From assembly GCF_000304475.1 (NCBI RefSeq), contig NC_018940.1:62001-126000 (forward strand): DNA of 64,000 nucleotides, written 5' to 3'. Below are positions 45,924 through 56,110 of the stretch, in pieces; position 1 is the first letter of the stretch, and every line of letters begins with the position of its first letter. Made by a program: the position numbers and the translations under genes. Below the pieces are notes generated by a model. The model searched no databases. It was not told where the DNA came from and was given only the letters and a program-made list of their open reading frames with translations. This DNA is from Kazachstania africana CBS 2517. Lineage: Eukaryota; Ascomycota; Saccharomycetes; Saccharomycetales; Saccharomycetaceae.

Positions 45924-46076
45924 ATGTATATCGCATCTGCCGTCAATCACTTTCCGATACGAACGAGTGAAATATTTCAGGAACGGCGACGTCAAAAAGA
46001 AAATGTAGAACAAAAAAGAAAGAAAAAGAGAGTTTTTCCTGCAAGTCTATTTGAAAAGCCTGGTAAGAGCAGTTAA
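45924..46076 (+). CDS. possible 50-residue basic small ORF
   Basis: An ATG ORF lies between YKU80 and the YMR102C-type gene. The product would be MYIASAVNHFPIRTSEIF followed by a Lys/Arg/Gln-rich helix and a short hydrophobic-polar end (VFPASLFEKPGKSS). No family is recognised. A-rich DNA readily yields such Lys-rich frames, so this is weak. Confidence 0.15.
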   Translation: MYIASAVNHFPIRTSEIFQERRRQKENVEQKRKKKRVFPASLFEKPGKSS

Positions 46077-46156
46077 GCCATTACTTTCACACAAGAACAG
46101 ATATCACGGTGGTTCGTATTTGATCGTATATATTTTTTTAGATCTACTGTTTTGCT

Positions 46157-48841
46157 ATGCATACAGCGAAGAGAGATTACGCTAGTAACATGACTGACAA
46201 TACAACAAGAACTGTACTATCGAATGAATTGAACAATGATCTCATTATCCCCCCTTTAGTAGATGTCCCAGCTAACGTGAGAGCATCTAAAGTTACTGAT
46301 AAATATAATTGTGACATCAAACCAGTGTGTTTCAAAATGTTTAAGGACCCAGCTAGTAGTTCGCCACTGGACGATCATCCGGAACATACACTATGGAAGA
46401 CAAAGCAACAGTTGCGCAAGACACATAAGAACAACTCTAAAGGGCAAAAACTGGTGCCGTCATCACTATTTAATTCCATCGATATTGAACAGTTTGAAAA
46501 GTATTTAAAGGAGCCGGAACACATAAAGATGCTCAAAAGAGCAAAAAATATAAAACAGTTCAGAAGATTATTTCTTGCTCAGGAGATCAATACTTTTAAT
46601 AAAGATGATGAAATTAGACCCGTTGCTAGTAACGGAAGCGGCAGTAGACTCACGGGCACGCTATCTAATTCATTGCTTCCTTCACACGATACTATCGTTC
46701 ATAATCCTTCATCAAACCCAAGGGCCGTATGGTCAGTCAAATTTAGTTTGGATGGAAAATTCTTGGCAGCAGGGAGTAGAGACGGAACTGTTAAGCTTTG
46801 GAAAGTGTTGAGTTCACCTATTGAGAGATTAGAGGTAGACTCTTATCTAGAATCCAATAACGACTTAAAACTGAAACAGAGTAGATTAAACAGAAACTAC
46901 AATTTAACTAATAATACCAGAAGCGAATTTGACAGTAATCAAGAACTGTTTAATCTATATGCTCCCGTAGTGCATCCAAGTCCATTCAAAATATTTAGAG
47001 AACATAAGCATGACGTCCTTGATATGGATTGGTCCAAAAATAACTTTATTCTTACTGGCTCCATGGATAAAACTGCTAAGCTTTGGCATCCGGATAGAAA
47101 GTCATCTTTACAGACATACCAGCATACAGACTTCGTTACTTCGGTGAAGTTTCACCCAAATGATGACAGATTCTTCGTTACTGGTTCCCTAGATCACAAA
47201 TGTAGATTGTGGTCTATTTTAGATAATGAAGTTAGTTTTGAATTTGATTGCCAGGATTTAATCACTGCGGTCACTTTTTCACCAAACGACGGGAAATACA
47301 TCATCGTTGGTACTTTCAATGGTTACATTTATGTTCTTCTAACTGATGGTTTAATTCCAATCTCGTCATTCCATATTACAGATAAGAAGACCCGCAGTTC
47401 AGATAGTACAGGTGATGTGAAAATTTATGAAAGTCACGGTAAGGACAGACGACACCATGGCCCAAGAGTTACAGGTGTAGAATGTTTTGTTGCGGATTCC
47501 GATAACAGTTCTTTGAGACTACTCGTCACTTCCAATGATTCAAGGATAAGGCTTTTCGATTTGCATAGTAAAAAAATGATAGAAATATTTAAAGGCTTCC
47601 ATAGTGGATCATTGTCTCATAAAGCGCATCTATCTAGGACAGCAACCGACATACCCGTCGTATTGACCAGTAGTGACAACAACTGGCTTTATGGCTGGAA
47701 ATTGAAGTCTGCAATTAATGAACGAGATTCTACGAGGGAAAATACATCAAGTATGCCGACAGAAGTTACAAATCCAAATATGAGGAGAGGCATTAGCAGA
47801 ACTAACAGTTTAAAGAACTTGTTTAGAAGTAGATCATCAAGTTCAATCAATAGCATAACTCCACTAAGTAGCATGACCTCACTTGGCACTCCTGTACAGC
47901 AACAGGATACTTTCGAATCAAACAGACCTATTGTCAGCTCACATAGCTCTTCTAGGCTATCTAGTCTCCTTTCCTCATGTCAACAGGCAACTCAGTCAAC
48001 CGTAAAGAACAGTGAATATATAGCATTCAATGCTCATAAAGCACCTACAACTTCTGTGGCAATGGCTCCTTCAGGAACAGCGAAAACGCTGTTTTTATCA
48101 AATGATTTCCTGTCTGAATTGTACTTGGAATACTTTGAAGAAAATGATCGGTCCAATATATTCGAACTCAAATCTAAGAAAAGTAGCAATGACGAACAAG
48201 GAAAGAGATCTATGGTACATGCAACAGAAGCTATTAGTAGTATAATCGTGAGTGCAGACACGACAGGTTCCATCAGAATATTCAGGGCTGACATTCCTAC
48301 AGTGCTTCGCAAGCGTGTCCTACAACAATTACAAGACTACAAGACTGAAATGAGTTCAAGATATCATAGTACAAGTTCTTTAGACAGATTGAATAAAAAC
48401 TCACTCACGCCCAGAAATAATATCTTGAGAACTAAATCTTTCAATAACATCACAAATATGATCAATCTTTTTGAAAGCTACAGTAGCTCCATACCTACAA
48501 CCTCCTCTAGCACTCGTCCATCTTTAGCCAAGACACACATGGGCAAATTTGTGAGAACGTCCTTACCTGCAACGTCGTCCTCGCAACAAACGCATAGCAA
48601 CAGCCCCACGAGTAGCAACTTTCAAGGAAACATTGTTCCATTGACTGTCTCGTCTCGGGATAGTTTGACCTCGACGTCATCAACAAGCTTAGAACAAATG
48701 ATCATGCGAGGTCATGCATTGTCATCTGGTATAAGATGTAATGTGTGCAACGGAGCGAAGTTCGAACCGATCTCCTCCAACAAATTACAACAAGCCTACT
48801 ATTGCACTGATTGTGGGACTACACTAAACAACTTTAGATAA
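46157..48841 (+). CDS. WD40-repeat protein of the YMR102C/Dgr2 family
   Basis: The 894-residue protein has WD repeats from about residue 190: AVWSVKFSLDGKFLAAGSRDG..LWKV, DVLDMDWSKNNFILTGSMDKTAKLW, FVTSVKFHPNDDRFFVTGSLDHKCRLW. Ser-rich insertions follow (about 530-620). The C-terminus ends in a zinc-ribbon-like pair of CxxC motifs (CNVC and CTDC). S. cerevisiae has two WGD copies, YMR102C and DGR2 (YKL121W); the neighbours SRT1 and MUB1 make this the YMR102C copy. The function is unclear, with links to drug or 2-deoxyglucose resistance. PGM2, YPK2 and YMR103C, between it and YKU80 in S. cerevisiae, are missing here. Confidence 0.85.
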   Translation: MHTAKRDYASNMTDNTTRTVLSNELNNDLIIPPLVDVPANVRASKVTDKYNCDIKPVCFKMFKDPASSSPLDDHPEHTLWKTKQQLRKTHKNNSKGQKLVPSSLFNSIDIEQFEKYLKEPEHIKMLKRAKNIKQFRRLFLAQEINTFNKDDEIRPVASNGSGSRLTGTLSNSLLPSHDTIVHNPSSNPRAVWSVKFSLDGKFLAAGSRDGTVKLWKVLSSPIERLEVDSYLESNNDLKLKQSRLNRNYNLTNNTRSEFDSNQELFNLYAPVVHPSPFKIFREHKHDVLDMDWSKNNFILTGSMDKTAKLWHPDRKSSLQTYQHTDFVTSVKFHPNDDRFFVTGSLDHKCRLWSILDNEVSFEFDCQDLITAVTFSPNDGKYIIVGTFNGYIYVLLTDGLIPISSFHITDKKTRSSDSTGDVKIYESHGKDRRHHGPRVTGVECFVADSDNSSLRLLVTSNDSRIRLFDLHSKKMIEIFKGFHSGSLSHKAHLSRTATDIPVVLTSSDNNWLYGWKLKSAINERDSTRENTSSMPTEVTNPNMRRGISRTNSLKNLFRSRSSSSINSITPLSSMTSLGTPVQQQDTFESNRPIVSSHSSSRLSSLLSSCQQATQSTVKNSEYIAFNAHKAPTTSVAMAPSGTAKTLFLSNDFLSELYLEYFEENDRSNIFELKSKKSSNDEQGKRSMVHATEAISSIIVSADTTGSIRIFRADIPTVLRKRVLQQLQDYKTEMSSRYHSTSSLDRLNKNSLTPRNNILRTKSFNNITNMINLFESYSSSIPTTSSSTRPSLAKTHMGKFVRTSLPATSSSQQTHSNSPTSSNFQGNIVPLTVSSRDSLTSTSSTSLEQMIMRGHALSSGIRCNVCNGAKFEPISSNKLQQAYYCTDCGTTLNNFR

Positions 48842-48959
48842 CCTTAGATATACTATATAGACATCATTTATTCATTGGTACTTATTTATCGCAATCAATT
48901 TGTTTGTTGTAGCCAATAAGCTTGCTGACCGAGAAAGTTTTTGAAAATGGGACCTTATC

Positions 48960-48969
48960 TCGGCGGCTA
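48960..48969. promoter_or_regulatory. URS1 (Ume6) site upstream of SRT1
   Basis: TCGGCGGCTA is the exact complement of the URS1 consensus TAGCCGCCGA, 96 bp before the SRT1 ATG. Ume6 represses meiotic genes in vegetative cells and helps activate them in meiosis. SRT1 is sporulation-linked in S. cerevisiae. Confidence 0.8.
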
Positions 48970-49065
48970 AAATTTACATATATAAAGCCCAGGAGGAAGA
49001 AAGAAAAAATACTAGATTCTTGCAACTTGGGGAAACTAGAGAACCGAAACAGCAGAAGGGAGAAG

Positions 49066-50097
49066 ATGCTGTTGATGAAGCTCTACAATGGTCCTCTTCT
49101 TACTGCTTACGAATTTGCTATAGAATTATATGAAAGTATGAGGTTCCATATAGCCCTGAGGACCCAAAAACTGAGACGATCGTTAAAATCTAATTGCGTA
49201 ATAAAGGCTATCAATGAAATGATCGAAGCGGTTCTGACTGATATTATCAGTGTGGGGCCTGTGCCTTACCATGTTTCGTTTATCATGGACGGTAATAGAC
49301 GTTTTGCCAAATCATCGAACCTATCTCTTCAAAGAGGACACGAAGCAGGTGGACTGACTTTATTACACTTGGTTTATATTTGTAAGAAACTTGGTGTCAA
49401 ATGTGTCAGTGCATATGCATTTTCTATAGAAAATTTTAATAGGCCAAAGAAAGAAGTCGATACGTTAATGCAACTGTTTTCTGAAAAACTGGATGAATTT
49501 ACAACAAGATCCGCAGACCCAAATAGTCCATTGTATGGTTCATGTTTAAAAGTTGTGGGCGATCGTGATTTGCTCTCAGATGATATAAAAAAAAAAGTGA
49601 GTCGAGCTGAAGAACTGACAAAATCTGAGAAAGGATTCACTTTAATCGTTTGTTTCCCGTACACCTCCAGGAACGACATATATCATACGATCTATTCAAG
49701 TATCTCTCAAGTTCAGAACAATAAAATAAAAACTGACGATATCACCGTACGAACTTTTACAGAAAGTATGTATCTTAAAGAGTATGCTGATAAATGTGAC
49801 ATTCTAATACGAACAAGTGGCCAAAAAAGATTATCAGATTATATGCTATGGCAAAGTCATGAAAATTCCACGATTGAATTTTGTGATACTTTGTGGCCAG
49901 ACTTCACTTTTTCTATGATTTACACGTTGATGTTACGTTGGTCATATTTCACTACAATTCAAAATTATAATAGAGTACAGTTTTCATTGAGACAAGAACT
50001 ATCAAACAAATTAAAAATCTTTAATAGAAAGAAAAAAATCCCCATTGAATCATTTCCTGAACCTCCAGTTGCAGTAACCGTTTCTGGGAAGGAGTAA
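49066..50097 (+). CDS. SRT1: Srt1, cis-prenyltransferase of sporulation/lipid particles
   Basis: The 343-residue protein equals S. cerevisiae Srt1 in length. UPP-synthase motifs are present: the catalytic Asp in SFIMDGNRRFAKSS, RGHEAGGLTLLHLVYICKKLGV, CVSAYAFSIENFNRPKKEVD and the C-terminal RTSGQKRLSDYMLWQ. The end, FPEPPVAVTVSGKE, is family-specific. It elongates farnesyl diphosphate to long polyprenols (dolichol precursors); in S. cerevisiae these act in spore-wall chitin synthesis. The ATG at 49066 is chosen because the longer open frame begins with TTG, lacks similarity and spans the URS1 element. Nus1-like partner dependence cannot be judged here. Confidence 0.93.
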   Translation: MLLMKLYNGPLLTAYEFAIELYESMRFHIALRTQKLRRSLKSNCVIKAINEMIEAVLTDIISVGPVPYHVSFIMDGNRRFAKSSNLSLQRGHEAGGLTLLHLVYICKKLGVKCVSAYAFSIENFNRPKKEVDTLMQLFSEKLDEFTTRSADPNSPLYGSCLKVVGDRDLLSDDIKKKVSRAEELTKSEKGFTLIVCFPYTSRNDIYHTIYSSISQVQNNKIKTDDITVRTFTESMYLKEYADKCDILIRTSGQKRLSDYMLWQSHENSTIEFCDTLWPDFTFSMIYTLMLRWSYFTTIQNYNRVQFSLRQELSNKLKIFNRKKKIPIESFPEPPVAVTVSGKE

Positions 50098-50315
50098 TAA
50101 TTTTTAAATACATTTTGCCCGTTTCTTCTGATGATCAGCATTTGTTATACAACAACGTACGTCATTTAATTGCGTGATCCTCTCCTTCCACATTTTCATG
50201 CAAGAAATGAAAATAATATATAAAAAATTTGCTATAAAATTATCATGTATATTCAATATCCATTAAAATATCTTATAATCCAAAATGGAGGCTGTATAAC
50301 TTATATACCATACTG

Positions 50316-52310
50316 TCATGCACTTCTATCATCTGTTAAGTCGGACAATAGGTTAGGATTGTCAGAATCTCTTTGACTGAATGCAGTATTGGTATTTGAA
50401 ATAGTCATTTCCGGAGATACATCAAGAACCGTGTTAAGTCTATCAGTTATATCTCTTATTTCTTGAAGGATTTGTGGCTCAGGTGTATTCGCTGTATTAG
50501 AATCTACATCCTCATTGATTAAATTTGTTTCCGTGCTTTCGTTTGGCATATTATGTGGCATGTCAGAGAATGGACCCGAATCCATCGGAGGTCCTTCATC
50601 TACAGTTTCATCAGTGGTAGACAATCCCATCGTCGGTTCTATGTCTACATTTCTTGCATTATTTGGTGTATTTGTTTCGGTGCCTGTAATTGATGTCCTT
50701 GTGCTTGAAGTAACTTCGTGGCACCAGTACCTATGAAATTGCCACGATTCTAATTGGCATTTTCTAGAGCAATATTTTGTCCTTTTACAACGGCGACATT
50801 TCGCAAATTGTCTAGGATACTCTTCCCATTTACCACAGGAAAAATTAGCACATTGACGAACACCTGTAAATTCGTCCTTTCTACAGGAGTTTCTCATTAT
50901 TACTGAACTCCAATACATTATATCATTAATATTATACTTGGGGTAAGTGAATTTTTCAACTAGGGGAAAGATATTCAAATTTTTCTTCGACGTTATATTA
51001 TTCCAGGTTCTATCATCCAATTCTTTAACAAAATTCTTATATTGGTAGTATTTCTTATAGTTTTCATAATTTATCTCCTGCTTACTCTTTAGCTCTGATT
51101 CGGCTAATTCATAGCTTATAATGTTGAAATTCTGAAATGGATCTTGAATAGAACACCTTCGACTTGTTTTATGCTTTTCGGTCATATTACGACATTTTGA
51201 TGCCACACTTTGTAACTCAACCATGAACGGATCCTCGGTAGTTACTTTAGCCTTTGGTTCTGTATTCAATTTCGGTCTCTTATTTGTAGCCAAATAATTT
51301 TCTAATTTAGGTTTCGATTCATTTGGCGTTTCATTCACTCTATTCTCTATTCTGGTTAATATTGGCCTGAAAGATAGTGATTTTACCAATTCAACTTTTT
51401 GGAGCTGTTTTTTCATATAAGTGTATTTGGAAATGAACGCTAGTAATTGTAAGGACCACACTACGTCGTCTTGATGAGGGATTAATTTTCCAAGATAAAA
51501 TTCTCGAGGAGATTTAATCTTTACTGGATCAGTAATATCTTCGGAAAAACATGTATCATCATCACTATTGTAAGTACCGTCTGTTGGTCTTGGGTTCTTG
51601 GCTGACCCATGATATTTAGCGTATCTTTTCCAAATCATTTCATAATTGGATGGAACCATCATAGCAGGCTTGAAAAAATCCTCATTCTTGAAGGAAACGT
51701 CATCTGACAGACTTAATGAATCATTACCCAAAAGAAACGCCAGGTATGCCATATAGTCCTCATCATGTTTCCTGAACATTTCGAATCCTGTCTTTAACGT
51801 TAGAGATTGAAATCCATATTTATAATATGAATCGGTGAAGAAATCGTAGTTACCGTGATAAATCAAGAAGTTATCCAAAATAGTAGCTAATATTGGGAGG
51901 ATTCCCGATGACACAACTTGGGCTCTTATAGCCTCTGTACCTCTTGTGCCAGTCAATACTAGACATTGAAATGCCAGAGTCCATTTCCATGCGTTTAATG
52001 CTATCTTTTTCTGTGAGAATAATTGTTGCTCACGTTTATGCGAACTTATTGCTCGTGTGTCAATATCCAACGATTCATGAAGATTTAAATGGCAATCATG
52101 CAAAATAGCAACTAATCGCTCTAATGCACCGTCATTTGCAACAGTTTCACGAATTTTGGAAGAGTTTGATATCAGATATGTTAAATTATTCAGTGTATTA
52201 ATCAATGGAATGTTTGAATTGGTATCTAACGCCTTTCTATTATAAACTGTGGAAGCTACCGTCGGTATGGGTCTATTTTGTGTAATTGAATAACTGGTGA
52301 ATTTCCTCAT
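50316..52310 (-). CDS. MUB1: Mub1, MYND-finger partner of the Ubr2 ubiquitin ligase
   Basis: The 664-residue protein has an N-terminal helical (armadillo-like) region. A MYND zinc finger near residues 490-535 reads C...C in CANFSCGKWEEYPRQ, then CRRCKRTKYCSRKC and a final FHRYWC. A low-complexity acidic tail follows. Mub1 joins Ubr2 and Rad6 to ubiquitinate Rpn4 (the proteasome-gene activator) and Dsn1. Its orientation relative to SRT1 matches YMR100W. The C-terminal tail makes it somewhat longer than in S. cerevisiae. Confidence 0.93.
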   Translation of the reverse strand: MRKFTSYSITQNRPIPTVASTVYNRKALDTNSNIPLINTLNNLTYLISNSSKIRETVANDGALERLVAILHDCHLNLHESLDIDTRAISSHKREQQLFSQKKIALNAWKWTLAFQCLVLTGTRGTEAIRAQVVSSGILPILATILDNFLIYHGNYDFFTDSYYKYGFQSLTLKTGFEMFRKHDEDYMAYLAFLLGNDSLSLSDDVSFKNEDFFKPAMMVPSNYEMIWKRYAKYHGSAKNPRPTDGTYNSDDDTCFSEDITDPVKIKSPREFYLGKLIPHQDDVVWSLQLLAFISKYTYMKKQLQKVELVKSLSFRPILTRIENRVNETPNESKPKLENYLATNKRPKLNTEPKAKVTTEDPFMVELQSVASKCRNMTEKHKTSRRCSIQDPFQNFNIISYELAESELKSKQEINYENYKKYYQYKNFVKELDDRTWNNITSKKNLNIFPLVEKFTYPKYNINDIMYWSSVIMRNSCRKDEFTGVRQCANFSCGKWEEYPRQFAKCRRCKRTKYCSRKCQLESWQFHRYWCHEVTSSTRTSITGTETNTPNNARNVDIEPTMGLSTTDETVDEGPPMDSGPFSDMPHNMPNESTETNLINEDVDSNTANTPEPQILQEIRDITDRLNTVLDVSPEMTISNTNTAFSQRDSDNPNLLSDLTDDRSA

Positions 52311-52965
52311 TTCAAAGATGGACTAAATAAACGAAATAAAGATGAAAATAAAGGAATGCTCAGGATTCGATCGATAAATCTCACCTAATGCTATTTTATA
52401 ATGCAATAAAACTGATTTGTTTTGGGGGACTGTAATTCTGATAAAAGCTTGTCAAAAGGAAAGGAAATGCTAGCAAATAAGTGGTAAAACAAATAAAGAA
52501 TATGAATAATAAATATTGTGGAAGGATATCAGATCGATAGTAACTGATAGTGTGCAAAACAAGTAAAGATTCACTCTTTTGTCTTGAAGCGTTAAACTTC
52601 TTTATTTTTGCCACCTTTTTATTTATACAGATTACTTTCCGATGCGACTATAAAATGAATCATATATAGTAGTAATCATAGAAACAGACGAAATATCAGG
52701 AGCCAAGAATTGGAGTACTGCAGCTGAATTTGGGACGCGAGAAGGGCAATGGAAGTTGCTATTTTTGGTAAGGAAAAGAAAGCCTCGAAGGAATGGTCCC
52801 ATTTCGAGCTATTCTCTTTATATCGTCCTGGGTTCAATCGTTCTTCGATGAAATGAAGTGAGTAGTCGCCGAGGAGGGCTAATGGCTAGATAGAGATGTT
52901 ATTGGTTCAATTTCTTTACTCGTCATTATATAGGAGTCTTCTAAGTATATAGCCTGGGGTAAAGT
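52311..52965. other. MUB1 upstream region, no gene seen
   Basis: This is 655 bp between the MUB1 start and the epimerase stop. A 72-codon minus-strand frame (52396-52614) with hydrophobic content has no ATG at all, so it is not supported as a gene. No RNA or repeat was recognised. Confidence 0.55.
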
Positions 52966-53925
<960 letters not shown>

Positions 53926-54120
53926 TCAGACCCTTTCCAAGCAACCTGTTATATAGAAAAAATTTGAAAAAAAAAGTCATAACGGAAATCATCGAGAAAT
54001 TATTAACATGGTAGATGAATAATTATAACATAAAAATATTGTAAAAGTACAGATTATATGCGTTAATTGATGCGATATAAGCAAGCTTAATGATGTAATT
54101 GGGGAAAAAAGTCCTTTTGA

Positions 54121-55260
54121 TTATCTTCTCTTGCCGATTTTGCCCTTTGTATTGGCCTTTTTGTTGGCCTTAGCCTTTGCAGATGCTGCGGCCAATTGTT
54201 CTTTTGTCTTTGGTACAGCTTTAAAGAATCCATCAAGTCTCCCTTGGACACCTGATTTGAGACCCTTCTGTAATCTTTTAATACCTGATTTGACTCTTTC
54301 TTCGCTGAAACCTTTATCTTTACAAAGATAATCAATTAATTCTTGTTCCTTTGGTGGATTCCACTTCAAAGTGATGTCATTACCATTGATGACATCTGGC
54401 TTTAAAAATAGTTCTCTAGCCTCTTTGTATGGCCAATTTTCCGGTATCTTCCATTTGGTCTTTGTATCACCACTATCGATGTATTCGACAATTTTTTCTA
54501 GAGAGCCATGTTCTTTTATCAATTTTAAAGCTGTGACGGGACCTACACCTCTGATACTTTCACAGTAATCACAACCTAACATGATACCAAGATCGATAAA
54601 CTGCTCTAAAGTCAAATCCATGCTTTGTAGAACAATTTCTGTATTAATTTCCTGGATGGGTTCTTTCTTAGCTTCGGAGAAAGTCAAATGTCTTACCAGG
54701 TAAGGTGTTCTATAACATAGTGTATCCATATCCTCACTTGCAGCAGCATAGACTTTACCAACTTTTGCTAATTCAGCGCATTGAGCCTCAGCTTCACATG
54801 GAGCATTGACGTAAGGAATCCCCATTAATTCTAATAATTTTTTGGCTTCATCGTTGTGTTCTTTGGAAACTTTAACTAGTCTTCTCTCATGTTTAATCTT
54901 TTCAGCGATATCGGTAGCTTCATCCAATTTTTTAGTCGTTTCTTCTCTTCTTGCGGTTCTTTTACTTAATTCATGAGATTTCAAAACTGGTGGTTTACCG
55001 TCAAAGACATAACATGGTTTAATACCGTTATCAATCATTCTTAAAGTTCTATAGAACATCCCCATTAAATGGGAAGTAGTTTCACCGGAGTCAGTAGCGA
55101 GCTGACCACCATCCTGTTGTCTGACGGCAATAAGAAACTGGTAAAGGGACATTGACGCATCGATGGCGACTTTACGACCGAAGAAAGCCTTGATATCACT
55201 TCTACGAGTGGCTAATGGAGCATTTTCTGATATAAGAGCAGTGAGACCTTTAATACCCAT
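54121..55260 (-). CDS. RAD27: Rad27, FEN1 flap endonuclease
   Basis: The 379-residue protein has the N-nuclease region ([33 protein letters not shown]). The I-nuclease region has its metal-binding acidics ([45 protein letters not shown]). A PCNA-interacting box QGRLDGFF lies near residue 340, followed by a Lys-rich tail. It cuts 5' flaps during Okazaki fragment maturation and long-patch base excision repair. An MCB element upstream fits G1/S expression. In S. cerevisiae it lies on chromosome XI next to ABF1, in the same divergent pair as here. Confidence 0.97.
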   Translation of the reverse strand: MGIKGLTALISENAPLATRRSDIKAFFGRKVAIDASMSLYQFLIAVRQQDGGQLATDSGETTSHLMGMFYRTLRMIDNGIKPCYVFDGKPPVLKSHELSKRTARREETTKKLDEATDIAEKIKHERRLVKVSKEHNDEAKKLLELMGIPYVNAPCEAEAQCAELAKVGKVYAAASEDMDTLCYRTPYLVRHLTFSEAKKEPIQEINTEIVLQSMDLTLEQFIDLGIMLGCDYCESIRGVGPVTALKLIKEHGSLEKIVEYIDSGDTKTKWKIPENWPYKEARELFLKPDVINGNDITLKWNPPKEQELIDYLCKDKGFSEERVKSGIKRLQKGLKSGVQGRLDGFFKAVPKTKEQLAAASAKAKANKKANTKGKIGKRR

Positions 55261-55346
55261 GATAAATTTGATGTGTTATGGAGGATTTGTTCAAGATTTT
55301 GAGAGTGATGAGATTTGGGATGTTAATAAATGTTAATAATTTCAAA

Positions 55347-55352
55347 ACGCGT
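55347..55352. promoter_or_regulatory. MCB (ACGCGT) upstream of RAD27
   Basis: An exact MluI cell-cycle box lies 86 bp before the RAD27 ATG. MBF (Mbp1-Swi6) acts on such boxes at DNA-replication genes, including RAD27 in S. cerevisiae. Confidence 0.75.
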
Positions 55353-55847
55353 CAAGAAAAGGAACGCTTTACGTGTAGCGAAGAGTGAAGACCGGCATGG
55401 GCATATTAGAAATTGTATAGAGTGTAGAGGGATGTGGGTGTGGATGAAGTAGTAGAGGCCACGATGAGATCATTAATCATTTGAGAGAGAGTTGCTGCTG
55501 TAGAACTTTTGCCAAGCACGCTTTTTCTTTTGTTATGGAGTTTTCTATCTATACTTAGAGCAATTTCTGTGTGCACGCTCTGTGACAAGGTCGAGCGTAC
55601 AACGTTCTACATCAAAGCTCTAACTACCTTACTTTACTGTAGTTGGCTATCATCTATGGCGGTTATACCATTTACAGAGAGATATAAACGTCTCCTGGAG
55701 AGATCAACTGGAGAGGGGAGCGCTTTGCAATCGACCACACTAGATGCTTAAGAAACGCACAGCATGTGTCATTTTTTGCCACAAGCTGTGGCATTTTCTC
55801 CTGCAAATTCCACAATTCCATTGCCACAAATAATGCACCACAAAAAC

Positions 55848-55854
55848 TTACCCG
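55848..55854. promoter_or_regulatory. Reb1 site in ABF1 promoter
   Basis: TTACCCG, an exact Reb1 core, lies about 260 bp before the ABF1 ATG and 33 bp from an Abf1 site. Confidence 0.65.
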
Positions 55855-55887
55855 ACCCGTCGCGCAGATTTATTACCCTCATATCAC

Positions 55888-55900
55888 CGTCGAATACGAT
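55888..55900 (-). promoter_or_regulatory. Abf1 site in the ABF1 promoter (autoregulation)
   Basis: The minus strand reads ATCGTATTCGACG, an exact RTCRYNNNNNACG match about 210 bp before the gene that encodes Abf1. A poly(dA:dT) tract follows toward the start codon. ABF1 autoregulation is known in S. cerevisiae. Confidence 0.75.
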
Positions 55901-56110
55901 ATTCTCAACCCAGTCACCACATACAGACAGAATAAAAAAAAATTTTTTTCTTTTTTTTTTTTCTTCCACCGCAGAAACATTTGATATCCCATCTAACGAA
56001 TATTTGATGCATCTTAATATCACTTTCAAAGAAACGTCTAACAGGATAACTGAATCTCAATCGGTAAAGACGGTGCAAAACTCTCCATAGTTAATAAAAG
56101 TTAGTACAAA

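Larger units (their letters stand above)
55261..56110. other. RAD27-ABF1 divergent promoter region
   Basis: This is 850 bp. On the RAD27 side there is an MCB (55347-55352). On the ABF1 side are a Reb1 site, an Abf1 site and a long poly(dA:dT) tract (about 55934-55972). A 108-codon ATG frame (55764-56090) covers these sites and is best read as non-coding. A minus-strand frame (55406-55588) has no ATG start. Confidence 0.65.

Noticed and set aside
48922..49065. 48-codon N-terminal extension of SRT1
   Set aside because: It begins with TTG, has no family similarity and overlaps the URS1 site.
52396..52614. 72-codon hydrophobic frame upstream of MUB1
   Set aside because: It contains no ATG (starts with GTG); nuclear yeast genes rarely use such starts and no homologue is known.
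55406..55588. Minus-strand frame with protein-like sequence in the RAD27 upstream region, possibly a 3' exon
   Set aside because: There is no ATG before the conserved-looking part, an upstream TAG closes the frame, and no TACTAAC branch box was found.
55764..56090. 108-codon ATG ORF upstream of ABF1
   Set aside because: It spans the Reb1 site, Abf1 site and poly(dA:dT) tract, so it is best explained as promoter DNA.
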